The notes: generated from the sequence alone by a model not told the origin. DNA of 15,629 nucleotides from an uncultured Alphaproteobacteria bacterium (GCA_910576955.1 CAJTJB010000015.1:1-15629); one strand, 5' to 3'. Shown: positions 7,997 to 15,613, counted from the first letter of the stretch. Translations and numbers: made by a program.

Positions 7997-8884
7997 ATGA
8001 AAGGCATCATTTTAGCCGGAGGTTCCGGCACAAGGTTATATCCCTTGACGCAATGCGTGTCCAAGCAGCTTCTTCCTGTCTATGATAAACCGATGATATA
8101 TTATCCGCTGTCGGTTTTAATGCTGTTTGGCATTAAAGATATTCTCATCATCTCCACCCCGCAGGATACGCCAAACATCGAACGCCTGTTTGGCGACGGC
8201 AAAGATTTGGGGCTGAACCTGTCTTACAAAGTGCAAGACGCACCAAACGGCATTGCCGAGGCGTTTATTTTGGGCAAAGATTTTATCAATAACGAAAAAG
8301 TCTGCCTGATTCTGGGCGATAACATTTTCTACATACAGTCGCAAATGGGCAGCTACCGCGCGATTGTGCATGAAGAAAACAACGCCGCCACCGTTTTCGG
8401 CTACCACGTTTCTGACCCCGAGCGTTTCGGCGTGATTGAGTTTGACGATAACAAGCGCGTGGTATCAATTGAAGAAAAGCCCAAAAAGCCGAAATCCAAC
8501 TATGCGGTAACCGGGCTTTATTTTTACCCTGCGGATGTGGCGGATAAGGCTGCAAAATTAAAACCCTCCGCCCGCGGCGAGCTGGAAATTACCGACTTAA
8601 ACAAACTGTATTTAAAAGAAAAGCGCTTAAACGTTATCCCGTTAAAGCGCGGCAATGCCTGGCTGGATGCCGGCACGCCCGACAGCCTGATGGAATCGTC
8701 GCAGTTTGTGCAGATTATCGAACAGCGGCAGGGGCTGAAACTCGCGTGCATTGAAGAAATCGCATTCCGGCAGGGGTTCATCGGCGCAAAGCAGATGCAA
8801 AGCCTGATTAACCGCCTAAAAGACGGCGTTCCCTATAAAGAATATCTCAAAAAAGTTTACGAGGAAAACCATGATCTTTACTAA
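7997..8884 (+). CDS. rfbA: Glucose-1-phosphate thymidylyltransferase
   Basis: First step of dTDP-L-rhamnose synthesis: dTTP plus glucose-1-phosphate gives dTDP-glucose. The 295-residue length is normal for RfbA/RmlA. Seen in the sequence: LAGGSGTRLYPLT (6-18) as the nucleotide-binding loop, SKQLLPVYDKP with its phosphate-binding basic residues (22-32), GDN at 107-109 with the metal-binding Asp108, a conserved IEEKPKKPKSNYAVTGLYFY region, RGELEITDLN, and GNAWLDAGTP. AAAGGA at 7984-7989 sits seven bases before the ATG, inside the end of the preceding gene. The end overlaps rfbC by 14 bases. Confidence 0.96.
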   Translation: MKGIILAGGSGTRLYPLTQCVSKQLLPVYDKPMIYYPLSVLMLFGIKDILIISTPQDTPNIERLFGDGKDLGLNLSYKVQDAPNGIAEAFILGKDFINNEKVCLILGDNIFYIQSQMGSYRAIVHEENNAATVFGYHVSDPERFGVIEFDDNKRVVSIEEKPKKPKSNYAVTGLYFYPADVADKAAKLKPSARGELEITDLNKLYLKEKRLNVIPLKRGNAWLDAGTPDSLMESSQFVQIIEQRQGLKLACIEEIAFRQGFIGAKQMQSLINRLKDGVPYKEYLKKVYEENHDLY

Positions 8885-9419
8885 AACCGCATTGGAGGGT
8901 GTGTACATCCTCACCCCGCGCGTGTTCACAGACACCCGCGGTTACTTCTTTGAAAGCTATAACCAAAAAGAATTTGAAGAACACGGCTTGCATTACGGCT
9001 TTGTGCAAGATAACCAGTCATTTTCAAGCTACGGCACGATTCGCGGGCTGCACTTCCAAAAAGGCGAACACGCGCAGGCAAAACTGGTTCGCGTTATCTC
9101 GGGCGAAGTTCTGGATGTCGCCGTGGATATCCGCACGGGGTCGCCGACATACGGGCAGCACGTTGCCGTCCGCTTATCGGGCGAAAACCAGCAACAGCTT
9201 CTCATCCCCCGGGGCTTTGCCCACGGCTTTTCTGTGCTTTCCGAAACGGCAGTCTTTGCCTATAAATGCGATAATTTCTATTGCAAAGAGGCAGAGGGGG
9301 GGCTTTGCGTCAACGACCCCGCATTAGGGATTGACTGGCAGATAGATATGTCCAAAGCCAACGTTTTGGAGCGTGATTTAAACCACCCGCTGTTAAAGGA
9401 TTTAGAGCCATGTTTTTAG
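8871..9419 (+). CDS. rfbC: dTDP-4-dehydrorhamnose 3,5-epimerase
   Basis: Third step of dTDP-L-rhamnose synthesis: epimerises C3 and C5 of dTDP-4-keto-6-deoxyglucose. The 182-residue length is usual for RfbC/RmlC cupins. Family motifs are visible: DTRGYFFESY (21-30), QDNQSFS (46-52), RGLHFQ (58-63) with the catalytic base His61, IPRGFAHGF (112-120), and Tyr131 as probable proton donor. Asp169 near the C-terminus fits the conserved Asp paired with the catalytic His. GAGGA precedes the ATG by a few bases; the start lies inside rfbA and the end inside rfbD, so all are read from one message. Confidence 0.96.
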   Translation: MIFTKTALEGVYILTPRVFTDTRGYFFESYNQKEFEEHGLHYGFVQDNQSFSSYGTIRGLHFQKGEHAQAKLVRVISGEVLDVAVDIRTGSPTYGQHVAVRLSGENQQQLLIPRGFAHGFSVLSETAVFAYKCDNFYCKEAEGGLCVNDPALGIDWQIDMSKANVLERDLNHPLLKDLEPCF

Positions 9420-10234
9420 TCACCGGAGCAAACGGGCAATTAGGCACTGCCCTGCAAAGCCTGTTAAAAAACAACGCGGTTTATATCGACCGTGAAGAAT
9501 TGGACTTAACCGACGAAACGGCGGTCAAAGAGTATCTTGCCGCCAACCCGTTTGATTTTATCATCAACTGCGCCGCATACACGGCCGTAGATCGTGCTGA
9601 AGCCGACGAAGAAAACGCCCGCAAGGTTAATGCACTCGCCCCGCTTTATCTTGCCAAATACGGCAAACGCATCGTGCACATCTCCACCGACTATGTTTTT
9701 GACGGTACGAGCTGCCGACCGTATAATGAAGACGATGCCACACACCCTGTTTCGGTATATGGCAAAACCAAACGTAAAGGCGAGCTGAACGTACTTGACA
9801 ATGCTGAAACGGCAGTCATCATCCGTACGGCTTGGCTGTATTCTCCGCACGGGGGAAACTTTGTCAAAACCATGCGCAAATTAGGCGCTGAAAAAGAAAG
9901 CCTGAACGTGGTGTTTGACCAAGTGGGCACACCGACCAACGCTTACGATTTGGCAGAAGCCGTCGTTAAAGCCCTGCCGCAGATTAAATCGGGCGAAAAG
10001 GAAATCTATCATTTCACCGACGAGGGCGTTTGCTCGTGGTATGACTTTGCACTGGAGATTATGGAGCAATCCCAACTCCCGTGCCAAGTTTTCCCGATAG
10101 AAAGCAAAGACTACCCCACGCCGGCACCCCGCCCGCATTATTCGGTTTTAAACAAAGCAAAAATCAAACAGCGCTTTAACCTTGAAATACCCCATTGGAA
10201 AGAAGGATTAGTAAAATGTCTCAAACAATTTTAG
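9410..10234 (+). CDS. rfbD: dTDP-4-dehydrorhamnose reductase
   Basis: Last step: NAD(P)H-dependent reduction of dTDP-4-keto-L-rhamnose to dTDP-L-rhamnose. A Rossmann-fold SDR of 274 residues, slightly shorter than many RfbD proteins. The cofactor loop is GANGQLG (6-12), the substrate/catalytic region is STDYVFDG (92-99), and the catalytic pair is Tyr117 and Lys121 in YGKTK. AAYTAVDRAE (55-64) is also typical. It starts ten bases before the rfbC stop and overlaps rfbB by 19 bases, an arrangement that favours translational coupling. Confidence 0.95.
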   Translation: MFLVTGANGQLGTALQSLLKNNAVYIDREELDLTDETAVKEYLAANPFDFIINCAAYTAVDRAEADEENARKVNALAPLYLAKYGKRIVHISTDYVFDGTSCRPYNEDDATHPVSVYGKTKRKGELNVLDNAETAVIIRTAWLYSPHGGNFVKTMRKLGAEKESLNVVFDQVGTPTNAYDLAEAVVKALPQIKSGEKEIYHFTDEGVCSWYDFALEIMEQSQLPCQVFPIESKDYPTPAPRPHYSVLNKAKIKQRFNLEIPHWKEGLVKCLKQF

Positions 10235-11229
10235 TAACGGGCGGCGCCGGTTTTATCGGTGCAAATTTCATCCCGTATTTTATGGCACAACATCCGGACT
10301 ACAAGATTGTTAATCTTGATAAGCTGACCTACGCCGGAAATCTTGACAACTTAAGAGAAGTGGAAAACAACCCGAACTACACGTTTGTAGAGGGCGACAT
10401 CTGCAACGATAAGCTCGTGAATGATTTGTTTGACAAGCATAATTTCACCGGCGTCATTCACTTTGCCGCCGAAACCCACGTTGATAATTCCATCACCGGT
10501 CCGCGTCCGTTTATCAACACCAATCTGGTCGGCACGTTTAACCTGTTGGAAGCCGCGCGCACACATTGGTTAGACGCCCCGCACAGCCCGAAAAAAGGGA
10601 TGGAAAACAACCGTTTTCACCATATCTCCACCGACGAGGTGTTTGGGATGTTAGGCGCACAAGGCTATTTTTCGGAAACAACGCCTTACGCCCCGAGCAG
10701 CCCGTATTCTGCCTCCAAAGCCGGTTCGGATTTTTTGGTTCGGGCATATCACCACACGTTTGGGCTCAATACGACCACGTCTAATTGCTCAAACAATTAC
10801 GGTCCGAAACAGCACGGCGAAAAGCTTATCCCGACCATCATCCGCAACTGCCTAAACCTTTCGCCGATTCCGATTTACGGCAATGGACAGAATATCCGCG
10901 ATTGGCTCTATGTCACCGACCACGCCAAAGCAATTGATATGATATATCATAACGGCAAATCCGGCGAAACCTATAATGTCGGCGGGCATAACGAGCGCAC
11001 GAATCTGGAAATCACGCATACAATCTGTGCAATTTTGGATGACATCCGCCCGCGCCAAGACGGCAAAAAATACGCCGAGCTGATAACCTTTGTCAAAGAC
11101 CGCGCCGGACACGACCTCCGCTATGCGATTGATCCCGCAAAAATAACCGGAGAGCTCGGCTACAAACCGGACGAAACCTTTGATACCGGCATTGTCAAAA
11201 CCGTTAAATGGTATGCAGATAAAGCATAA
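10216..11229 (+). CDS. rfbB: dTDP-glucose 4,6-dehydratase
   Basis: Second step of the pathway: NAD-dependent conversion of dTDP-glucose to dTDP-4-keto-6-deoxyglucose. An extended SDR of 337 residues. The NAD loop is TGGAGFIG (8-15); HFAAETHVDNSI (82-93) is a signature of this enzyme; the catalytic Thr-Asp-Glu is in STDEVFG (138-144); and the Tyr-Lys pair is Tyr164/Lys168 in YSASK. The ATG at 10216 is preferred because AAGGA (10203-10207) lies eight bases upstream and the NAD motif then sits at the usual distance; an upstream in-frame start at 10195 has no comparable site. Last gene of the operon; its stop codon lies inside the convergent membrane-protein gene. Confidence 0.96.
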   Translation: MSQTILVTGGAGFIGANFIPYFMAQHPDYKIVNLDKLTYAGNLDNLREVENNPNYTFVEGDICNDKLVNDLFDKHNFTGVIHFAAETHVDNSITGPRPFINTNLVGTFNLLEAARTHWLDAPHSPKKGMENNRFHHISTDEVFGMLGAQGYFSETTPYAPSSPYSASKAGSDFLVRAYHHTFGLNTTTSNCSNNYGPKQHGEKLIPTIIRNCLNLSPIPIYGNGQNIRDWLYVTDHAKAIDMIYHNGKSGETYNVGGHNERTNLEITHTICAILDDIRPRQDGKKYAELITFVKDRAGHDLRYAIDPAKITGELGYKPDETFDTGIVKTVKWYADKA

Positions 11230-12586
11230 TCCGCGCCGCGGCAAATAATGCCAAACCGCCTGCCAGAGCATAGCTTACCGCTTTCGGCAGGCTTTTTTGC
11301 GAGAGATAATTGCCAAACCACAACAGCGACACCGGCAAAAGGATGGCAACATACCGAAATTCGCTCGAGCAAAAATACGGATACTCAAGCCAAAAATACG
11401 CCCACGCGCCCAAAACGGAAAATACCAGCGTCACCACAGCAAGGTTAAGCGCATAGTCTGCCCCGAGTTTATACCGCCACAGCGAAAAGAACGATAACAC
11501 CAGCAGCACCGCCAGCGCCCCGCCCAAAATATAGAGGATATATGCCCAAATCATCCCCTGCCAGTTCCACTCGCCGAACAGAGCCGTTTTTAAGAGCGCC
11601 AGAAAGACATTTGCTTCAAGCTTGCCCGTCCAAACGTCTGCCAGCGGATACCCGATTGTAGCGGCAGAAAACAGCCTCTCTGCCAGCGGATAACCGCTCA
11701 AGTCTTGAAAACCGACATCCGCCGGCGGCGGCGTGAGCGGCAAATGATGATAAAGCAAAAACCAGCCCCAGGCAAACCCGAGCGCCGCCCCGAGCCCGAT
11801 AACGCCGAACTGCCCCCATAACCGCGCTGAAAATTTATTTTCCGCCCGTGCCAACCGGCAAAGCCCGAGCACGCCGAGCGCCGGCAAAATCATCAAGCCC
11901 GAAAACTTAATCAGTCCCGCCGCAAACAGCAGCCCCGCAAGCATAAGCGCCTCTTTCCAACCGCCCGCAGAATGCCATTGACAAGCGATGTATAGCATTG
12001 CAAACATCAAAAAATAAACCATCGCGTCATTATTAACCAAGTTCGCCAAAATCGCATTTGCCGGAAACAGGCAAAACAGGGCAAACAATCCGAGCCGCAC
12101 ATCAGGTTTAAACGAAAGCCGCCCCGTAAAGCGCCAAAAAACAATCTCCGCGCCACTGACTGCAAACAAATTGGCATAACGCACACAATCAAATCCGGCT
12201 TCCTGCGTTGCCCCCATAGCCATACAGAGTTTTGCCAGCACCGCAGAGATAAGCCCCCACAGCGGCGGCTGAAAATAGACTTCTTGCAAAAAAGCCGCAG
12301 GATGCCGCACAAAAAAATCATTGCGGATAAAATAATCTGCCTGCATCACAAAATTATAGTAGTCATATTGCCGCACATTGCCCGCCGCAGCCGTCACATA
12401 CCACACATTGAGCAAAAGCGCCGCCGCAAACACCATATCTGCCGTGCTGAAATTCCGTTGTTGCCAGCCCAACACCGCCATAATGCCGAGCACCGCCCCT
12501 AACAGCGGATACGGCAATAACGCCTGCCACCCCATCAGCATCAGGCAAAAAAGCAACATTCCTTTAAGGTTAAAATGCAATATCAT
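11204..12586 (-). CDS. Polytopic membrane protein, probable GT-C/PMT-family glycosyltransferase
   Basis: A protein of 460 residues with about ten or more hydrophobic helices. The first large loop carries QYDYYNF (73-79) and then YFQPPLWGLI (104-113), resembling the acidic/aromatic first-loop and Pro-rich motifs of dolichyl-phosphate-mannose-type (PMT, ArnT-like) GT-C enzymes, which use polyprenyl-phosphate sugars at the outer face of the inner membrane. The classic acidic pair is not clearly present, only Asp75, so the exact family is uncertain and the acceptor unknown. The ATG at 12586 follows AAGGAGG closely. The 3' end overlaps rfbB tail to tail by 26 bases. Its closeness to the rhamnose genes fits a surface-glycan role, but it lies on the opposite strand and is not in that operon. 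Confidence 0.72.
   Translation of the reverse strand: MILHFNLKGMLLFCLMLMGWQALLPYPLLGAVLGIMAVLGWQQRNFSTADMVFAAALLLNVWYVTAAAGNVRQYDYYNFVMQADYFIRNDFFVRHPAAFLQEVYFQPPLWGLISAVLAKLCMAMGATQEAGFDCVRYANLFAVSGAEIVFWRFTGRLSFKPDVRLGLFALFCLFPANAILANLVNNDAMVYFLMFAMLYIACQWHSAGGWKEALMLAGLLFAAGLIKFSGLMILPALGVLGLCRLARAENKFSARLWGQFGVIGLGAALGFAWGWFLLYHHLPLTPPPADVGFQDLSGYPLAERLFSAATIGYPLADVWTGKLEANVFLALLKTALFGEWNWQGMIWAYILYILGGALAVLLVLSFFSLWRYKLGADYALNLAVVTLVFSVLGAWAYFWLEYPYFCSSEFRYVAILLPVSLLWFGNYLSQKSLPKAVSYALAGGLALFAAARIMLYLHTI
11258..11298 (+). terminator. Probable intrinsic terminator of the rfb operon, inside the opposite gene
   Basis: GCCTGCC (11258-11264) pairs with GGCAGGC (11286-11292), followed directly by six T residues (11293-11298). 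The 21-base loop contains a small inner AGC/GCT hairpin. It begins 28 bases after the rfbB stop, a normal distance, yet lies wholly within the coding 3' end of the convergent gene. The long loop lowers certainty. Confidence 0.55.
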
Positions 12587-12648
12587 AGCGCCTCCTTTTT
12601 AGAATATAAATGCAATCTTCTAAAAATTCGCTTAACAAATAAAAATCC

Positions 12649-12676
12649 TTGCCATTTAAAACAAACTCTATATAAT
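12649..12676 (+). promoter_or_regulatory. Strong putative sigma-70 promoter
   Basis: TTGCCA (12649-12654) and a perfect TATAAT (12671-12676) are 16 bases apart. Transcription would begin near 12683, about 40 bases before the ATG at 12722. The 135-bp divergent region is very AT-rich. Confidence 0.7.
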
Positions 12677-12721
12677 GCGCCTGATTTTCAATTATTTTTC
12701 TATCATTATCCGCAAATTTTT

Positions 12722-12997
12722 ATGAAAACGTTAACGTACGAAGAGCTGCGTGCCCGAGTGGAACAGCAGTTAGCAGAAAACCGCGGCGTGTTATACTACC
12801 GCTCCCGCAATTCTCAAAAAAGCCCCGTTCATCCGTTTATAAAACTGGAAGAACCGATAAGTTACCAGGCCTACTGGCGCGGCGGCGTCCTCACATTTAA
12901 CGCCGGCGATTACATCCATGCAGACCCGCACGACATCTACGGACTGACCGCCGAAACATTTGCCCGTTGCTACATTCCGGCAGATGCCATGGTCTGA
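12722..12997 (+). CDS. Small uncharacterised protein (91 residues)
   Basis: Function not recognised. The protein has a charged helical start (KTLTYEELRARVEQQL), then VLYYRSRN, and a conserved-looking C-terminal half with GDYIHADPHDIYGLT and ETFARCY, reminiscent of small bacterial proteins with a PGDY-type motif; I cannot name a verified family. No signal peptide or membrane helix, so it is probably cytosolic. The ATG at 12722 is chosen because the preceding promoter would exclude the 49 extra codons of the longer open frame, whose sequence is AT-driven and not protein-like. No Shine-Dalgarno sequence is visible before this ATG, unlike nearly all neighbours. A clear terminator follows, so it appears to be a one-gene unit. 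Confidence 0.72.
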   Translation: MKTLTYEELRARVEQQLAENRGVLYYRSRNSQKSPVHPFIKLEEPISYQAYWRGGVLTFNAGDYIHADPHDIYGLTAETFARCYIPADAMV

Positions 12998-13010
12998 ATC
13001 TCTTCATGCC

Positions 13011-13044
13011 CGCCGTTCTCCCCCAAAGGAAAACGGCGTTTTTT
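13011..13044 (+). terminator. Rho-independent terminator after the 91-residue protein gene
   Basis: CGCCGTT (13011-13017) pairs with AACGGCG (13032-13038), with a 14-base loop and an unbroken run of six T (13039-13044). It begins 14 bases after the stop codon. Confidence 0.8.
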
Positions 13045-13087
13045 AATGCCCGCATCCCGTTTTTTTAAAAAAATAGACAAAAAGATA

Positions 13088-13116
13088 TTGACAGAACACC
13101 AAAAAGCTGTTATATA
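13088..13116 (+). promoter_or_regulatory. Putative sigma-70 promoter for the small secreted protein
   Basis: A perfect TTGACA (13088-13093) is followed after 17 bases by TATATA (13111-13116). The predicted start near 13123 leaves a leader of about 28 bases containing AGGAG at 13138-13142. Confidence 0.65.
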
Positions 13117-13150
13117 TTAAGCGAAAATTAACCTTTTAGGAGTTTCGCAA

Positions 13151-13501
13151 ATGTTAAAAACAGCTACACTGGCGTTATTTTTATGTATAACAACCTCAAC
13201 CGCCGGTTTAGCCAATAATAACACGGAAAACTGGTGCGGAACATATTTTGAGAATAACGGACGCGGCTACATCCGTCTGGCGCGCGAAGATTTTGGCACC
13301 GGCAGCTCGGACTGCAACCCCGAAACCTATCAGGAGCGTGTTGAAAACAGCGGCACCGCCAATATCGCGCTTGATTTCACGCATAACCGTTCAACCGTAA
13401 ACAACTGGCGCAAATTTCATAATCACCTGATAGAAGTCCGCGGCAAATTCCGCAACGGCTCAATAGACGGCACACGCTTTGTGCGCGATATGGGCGTTTA
13501 G
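13151..13501 (+). CDS. Small secreted protein with two cysteines, unknown function
   Basis: A protein of 116 residues. A Sec signal peptide (residues 1-21, probable cleavage after AGLA) leaves a mature protein of about 95 residues, probably periplasmic. The mature part has exactly two cysteines (29 and 55), which could form one disulfide bond. The C-terminal part (LIEVRGKFRNGSIDGTRF, then VRDMGV) has alternating hydrophobic and charged residues like a small beta-barrel or OB-like fold; this is only an impression. AGGAG lies eight bases before the ATG and a good promoter precedes it. The gene ends one base from the stop of the convergent PBP gene, with no terminator between. I do not recognise the family. 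Confidence 0.75.
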   Translation: MLKTATLALFLCITTSTAGLANNNTENWCGTYFENNGRGYIRLAREDFGTGSSDCNPETYQERVENSGTANIALDFTHNRSTVNNWRKFHNHLIEVRGKFRNGSIDGTRFVRDMGV

Positions 13502-13502
13502 G

Positions 13503-15341
13503 CTATTTCATAATCTCCGCCCAAATTTCCGCTGGTACGCTCCCGCCGCCGACTTCCTGCATCGGGCTGTTATCATCATTGCCAACCCACACCGTCGCCG
13601 TATATTTGGCATTAGAGCCGATAAACCAGGCGTCGCGATAGTTTTGCGATGTTCCGGTTTTGCCACGGGCTTCTGCCACCGGGCGCGCTTTTTTGCCTGT
13701 TCCCGCCTGCACGACGGCTTTCAGCAAAACGTTAATATATTCAAGAGCATTGTCGGAAATCACCCGCACTTTTTCAGACGGTTTGTGCTGATATAAAATG
13801 CGCCCTTTTGCCGTCTTCACATCTTTAATGCCAAACGGAAAAACCGCATATCCGCCGTTAGCCGCCGCCGCAAATGCCGCCGCCATATCAATCACTTTCA
13901 CTTCCGCCGCGCCGAGCACCAACGACGGCTCGTCTTTCACATCCGTCGTCACGCCCATTTTTACCGCGGTGCTGATAATGTCATCCAAATTCAGATATGT
14001 TGCCAAATCCACCGTTGCCACGTTCAAAGACTTCGCAAACGCCTCCTTGAGCGTCACCTTGCCATAAAAGCGCTTGTCATAATTTTGCGGCGCCCAGTTA
14101 TCAATCTTAATCGGCTCATCGGCTAACACGTCATCGGGCGAAAATCCGTTTTCAAACGCCGTCAGATACACAAACAGCTTAAACGACGACCCCGCCTGCC
14201 GGAGAGCCTGCGTTGCGCGGTTAAACTGGCTTTTGTTATAGTCATAACCGCCCGCCATTGCCTTAATCGCGCCGTTGTTATCCAAAATAACCACCGCGCC
14301 CTGCGTCACTTTTTTATTTTTATTGGCGCGGATATGTTTGCGCAACAGATATTCCGCCCGCCGCTGCAAATCATAATCAAGCGTTGTGCGCACATACATA
14401 TCTTCAGTGCCCACCTCCGCCAGCTGCGGCAATTCGCCCATCACATAATCGCCGAAATAGCGTATCCCCGGGATATTTTTATCATACGCGCTGCCAATGG
14501 GCAGGGTAATCGCGCGTTCCCATTCCTTTAACGAAATCGACCCTGCGCGCCGCATTGCCGAAAGCACCACTTCCGAACGCTCAATCGCGAGTTTTTTGTT
14601 TTTAAGATAATTATATTTGCTCGGCGCTTTCAAAGCCCCCGCCAAAATTGCCGCCTCACGCAGGTTAAGGTCTTTGGCTTTTTTGTTAAAAAAGCGCTTG
14701 GCGGCGGCGTTAATGCCATATGCACCATTGCCGAAAAACACGCGGTTCATATAGATGTTCAAAATTTGCTTTTTGGTAAAATGTTTCTCGAGCCAGCGCG
14801 CCAAAATAAACTCTTGCACTTTGCGCTTAATGCTTTTTTCACGCGTTAAAAAGAGGTTTTTTGCCACCTGCTGCGTCAGGGTAGACGCCCCCTGTGCATA
14901 CCGCCTTTTGACCACATTGACCGCCATTGCCCGCACAAAGCCGATGTAGTCGACGCCGTGGTGTTTATAAAAACGCCGGTCTTCGGTATCAATCACCGCC
15001 TGCGCCACATATTTCGGCAGCTTGTCCACATCCACAGGCTCGGCAAACAACGCGCCGTAAGAGGTCAGTTCCCTGCCGTTATCCGCCAAAATGCGCACAC
15101 CCGTCTGCCGTTCCACGGAAGCGGCGGCAGAAAATGCCGGCAATGTGCTGTAACAATACCACACAAACGCACCGACGGCAAGCCCTGCCGCCAACACGCA
15201 CCATATTGCCAACATCAAGAGCGTAGCTTTCAGCCCGCGTTTTTGCCGTATAATCTTTTTCTTTTTGCGCAATACTTGTTTTTTAGGCTTTTTCTCAACC
15301 GGAGCAACCGCCGCCGTTTTCCTTTTTTTCCCTTGCACCAT
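13503..15341 (-). CDS. Class A penicillin-binding protein (PBP1A-type transglycosylase/transpeptidase)
   Basis: A bifunctional peptidoglycan synthase of 612 residues, anchored in the inner membrane and active in the periplasm. A very basic cytoplasmic tail precedes one helix (about 39-61). The GT51 domain has EDRRFYKHHG with catalytic Glu120, QGASTLTQQ (150-158), RKVQEF with the second Glu (177), and FFGNGAYGI. The transpeptidase domain has SSFK (Ser385, Lys388), SLN (438-440) and KTGTS (561-565). All catalytic motifs are intact. It is shorter than typical proteobacterial PBP1A (about 720-850), with a short GT-TP connector and no C-terminal extension. The ATG at 15341, with GTGGA nearby, is chosen over a TTG five codons upstream that has no ribosome site. 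Confidence 0.93.
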   Translation of the reverse strand: MVQGKKRKTAAVAPVEKKPKKQVLRKKKKIIRQKRGLKATLLMLAIWCVLAAGLAVGAFVWYCYSTLPAFSAAASVERQTGVRILADNGRELTSYGALFAEPVDVDKLPKYVAQAVIDTEDRRFYKHHGVDYIGFVRAMAVNVVKRRYAQGASTLTQQVAKNLFLTREKSIKRKVQEFILARWLEKHFTKKQILNIYMNRVFFGNGAYGINAAAKRFFNKKAKDLNLREAAILAGALKAPSKYNYLKNKKLAIERSEVVLSAMRRAGSISLKEWERAITLPIGSAYDKNIPGIRYFGDYVMGELPQLAEVGTEDMYVRTTLDYDLQRRAEYLLRKHIRANKNKKVTQGAVVILDNNGAIKAMAGGYDYNKSQFNRATQALRQAGSSFKLFVYLTAFENGFSPDDVLADEPIKIDNWAPQNYDKRFYGKVTLKEAFAKSLNVATVDLATYLNLDDIISTAVKMGVTTDVKDEPSLVLGAAEVKVIDMAAAFAAAANGGYAVFPFGIKDVKTAKGRILYQHKPSEKVRVISDNALEYINVLLKAVVQAGTGKKARPVAEARGKTGTSQNYRDAWFIGSNAKYTATVWVGNDDNSPMQEVGGGSVPAEIWAEIMK

Positions 15342-15374
15342 CGTTCCACACGCCAAAAAATCTCAACTGCAACA

Positions 15375-15380
15375 AGTATA
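15375..15380 (-). promoter_or_regulatory. Possible -10 element for the PBP gene
   Basis: On the minus strand this reads TATACT, about 34 bases before the chosen ATG. No convincing -35 box stands at the right distance, so this is a weak call. Confidence 0.3.
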
Positions 15381-15462
15381 AAACAAATTGGTTAGCAAAA
15401 GCTTAACACCGCAAACGAACGTCCCCTCCTCACCTTTTTTCTATCCCAACAAGCTGGGCGTC

Positions 15463-15496
15463 ATCCCTCGGCTTGCATCGCAAGCCGTCAAGGGAT
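15463..15496. repeat. Extragenic palindrome (REP-like)
   Basis: A near-perfect cruciform: ATCCCT (15463-15468) pairs with AGGGAT (15491-15496), and CGGCTTGC (15469-15476) pairs with GCAAGCCG (15480-15487) around an ATC loop, with a three-base bulge. The TCATCCC...GGGATCT style matches, from memory, dispersed extragenic palindromes of Alphaproteobacteria. It lies upstream of the PBP gene and outside any gene. Confidence 0.65.
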
Positions 15497-15530
15497 CTCC
15501 CGCAACAAGGAAATTTTCCTCCCCATCCCC

Positions 15531-15613
15531 TATCCCCTTCCGCCGCGGGAAGGGGAAACCCTCGCCGCCACAACCTCCTCCCCCCTTGGCGGGGGAGGTA
15601 AGGGAGAGGGGGA
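15531..15613. repeat. Second C/G-rich palindromic element sharing its end with the one at 2654-2850
   Basis: It begins TATCCCC and ends with the same 17 bases, GGTAAGGGAGAGGGGGA (15597-15613), as the element at 2654-2850, which also begins TATCCCC. Inside are two perfect hairpins: CCCCTTCC/GGAAGGGG (15534-15555) and CCTCCCCC/GGGGGAGG (15577-15598). The interior is shorter (83 against 197 bases) and different. The bases from about 15357 to the window end contain no supported gene. Confidence 0.55.

Noticed and set aside
12575..12721. Upstream extension of the 91-residue protein by 49 codons
   Set aside because: It would place the promoter inside the coding region and its sequence is AT-rich and not protein-like.
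15508..15613. G-quadruplex potential in the C/G-rich tracts near the right edge
   Set aside because: Most runs belong to the hairpins of the repeat elements, and neither strand shows four well-spaced runs of three or more G without using those stems.
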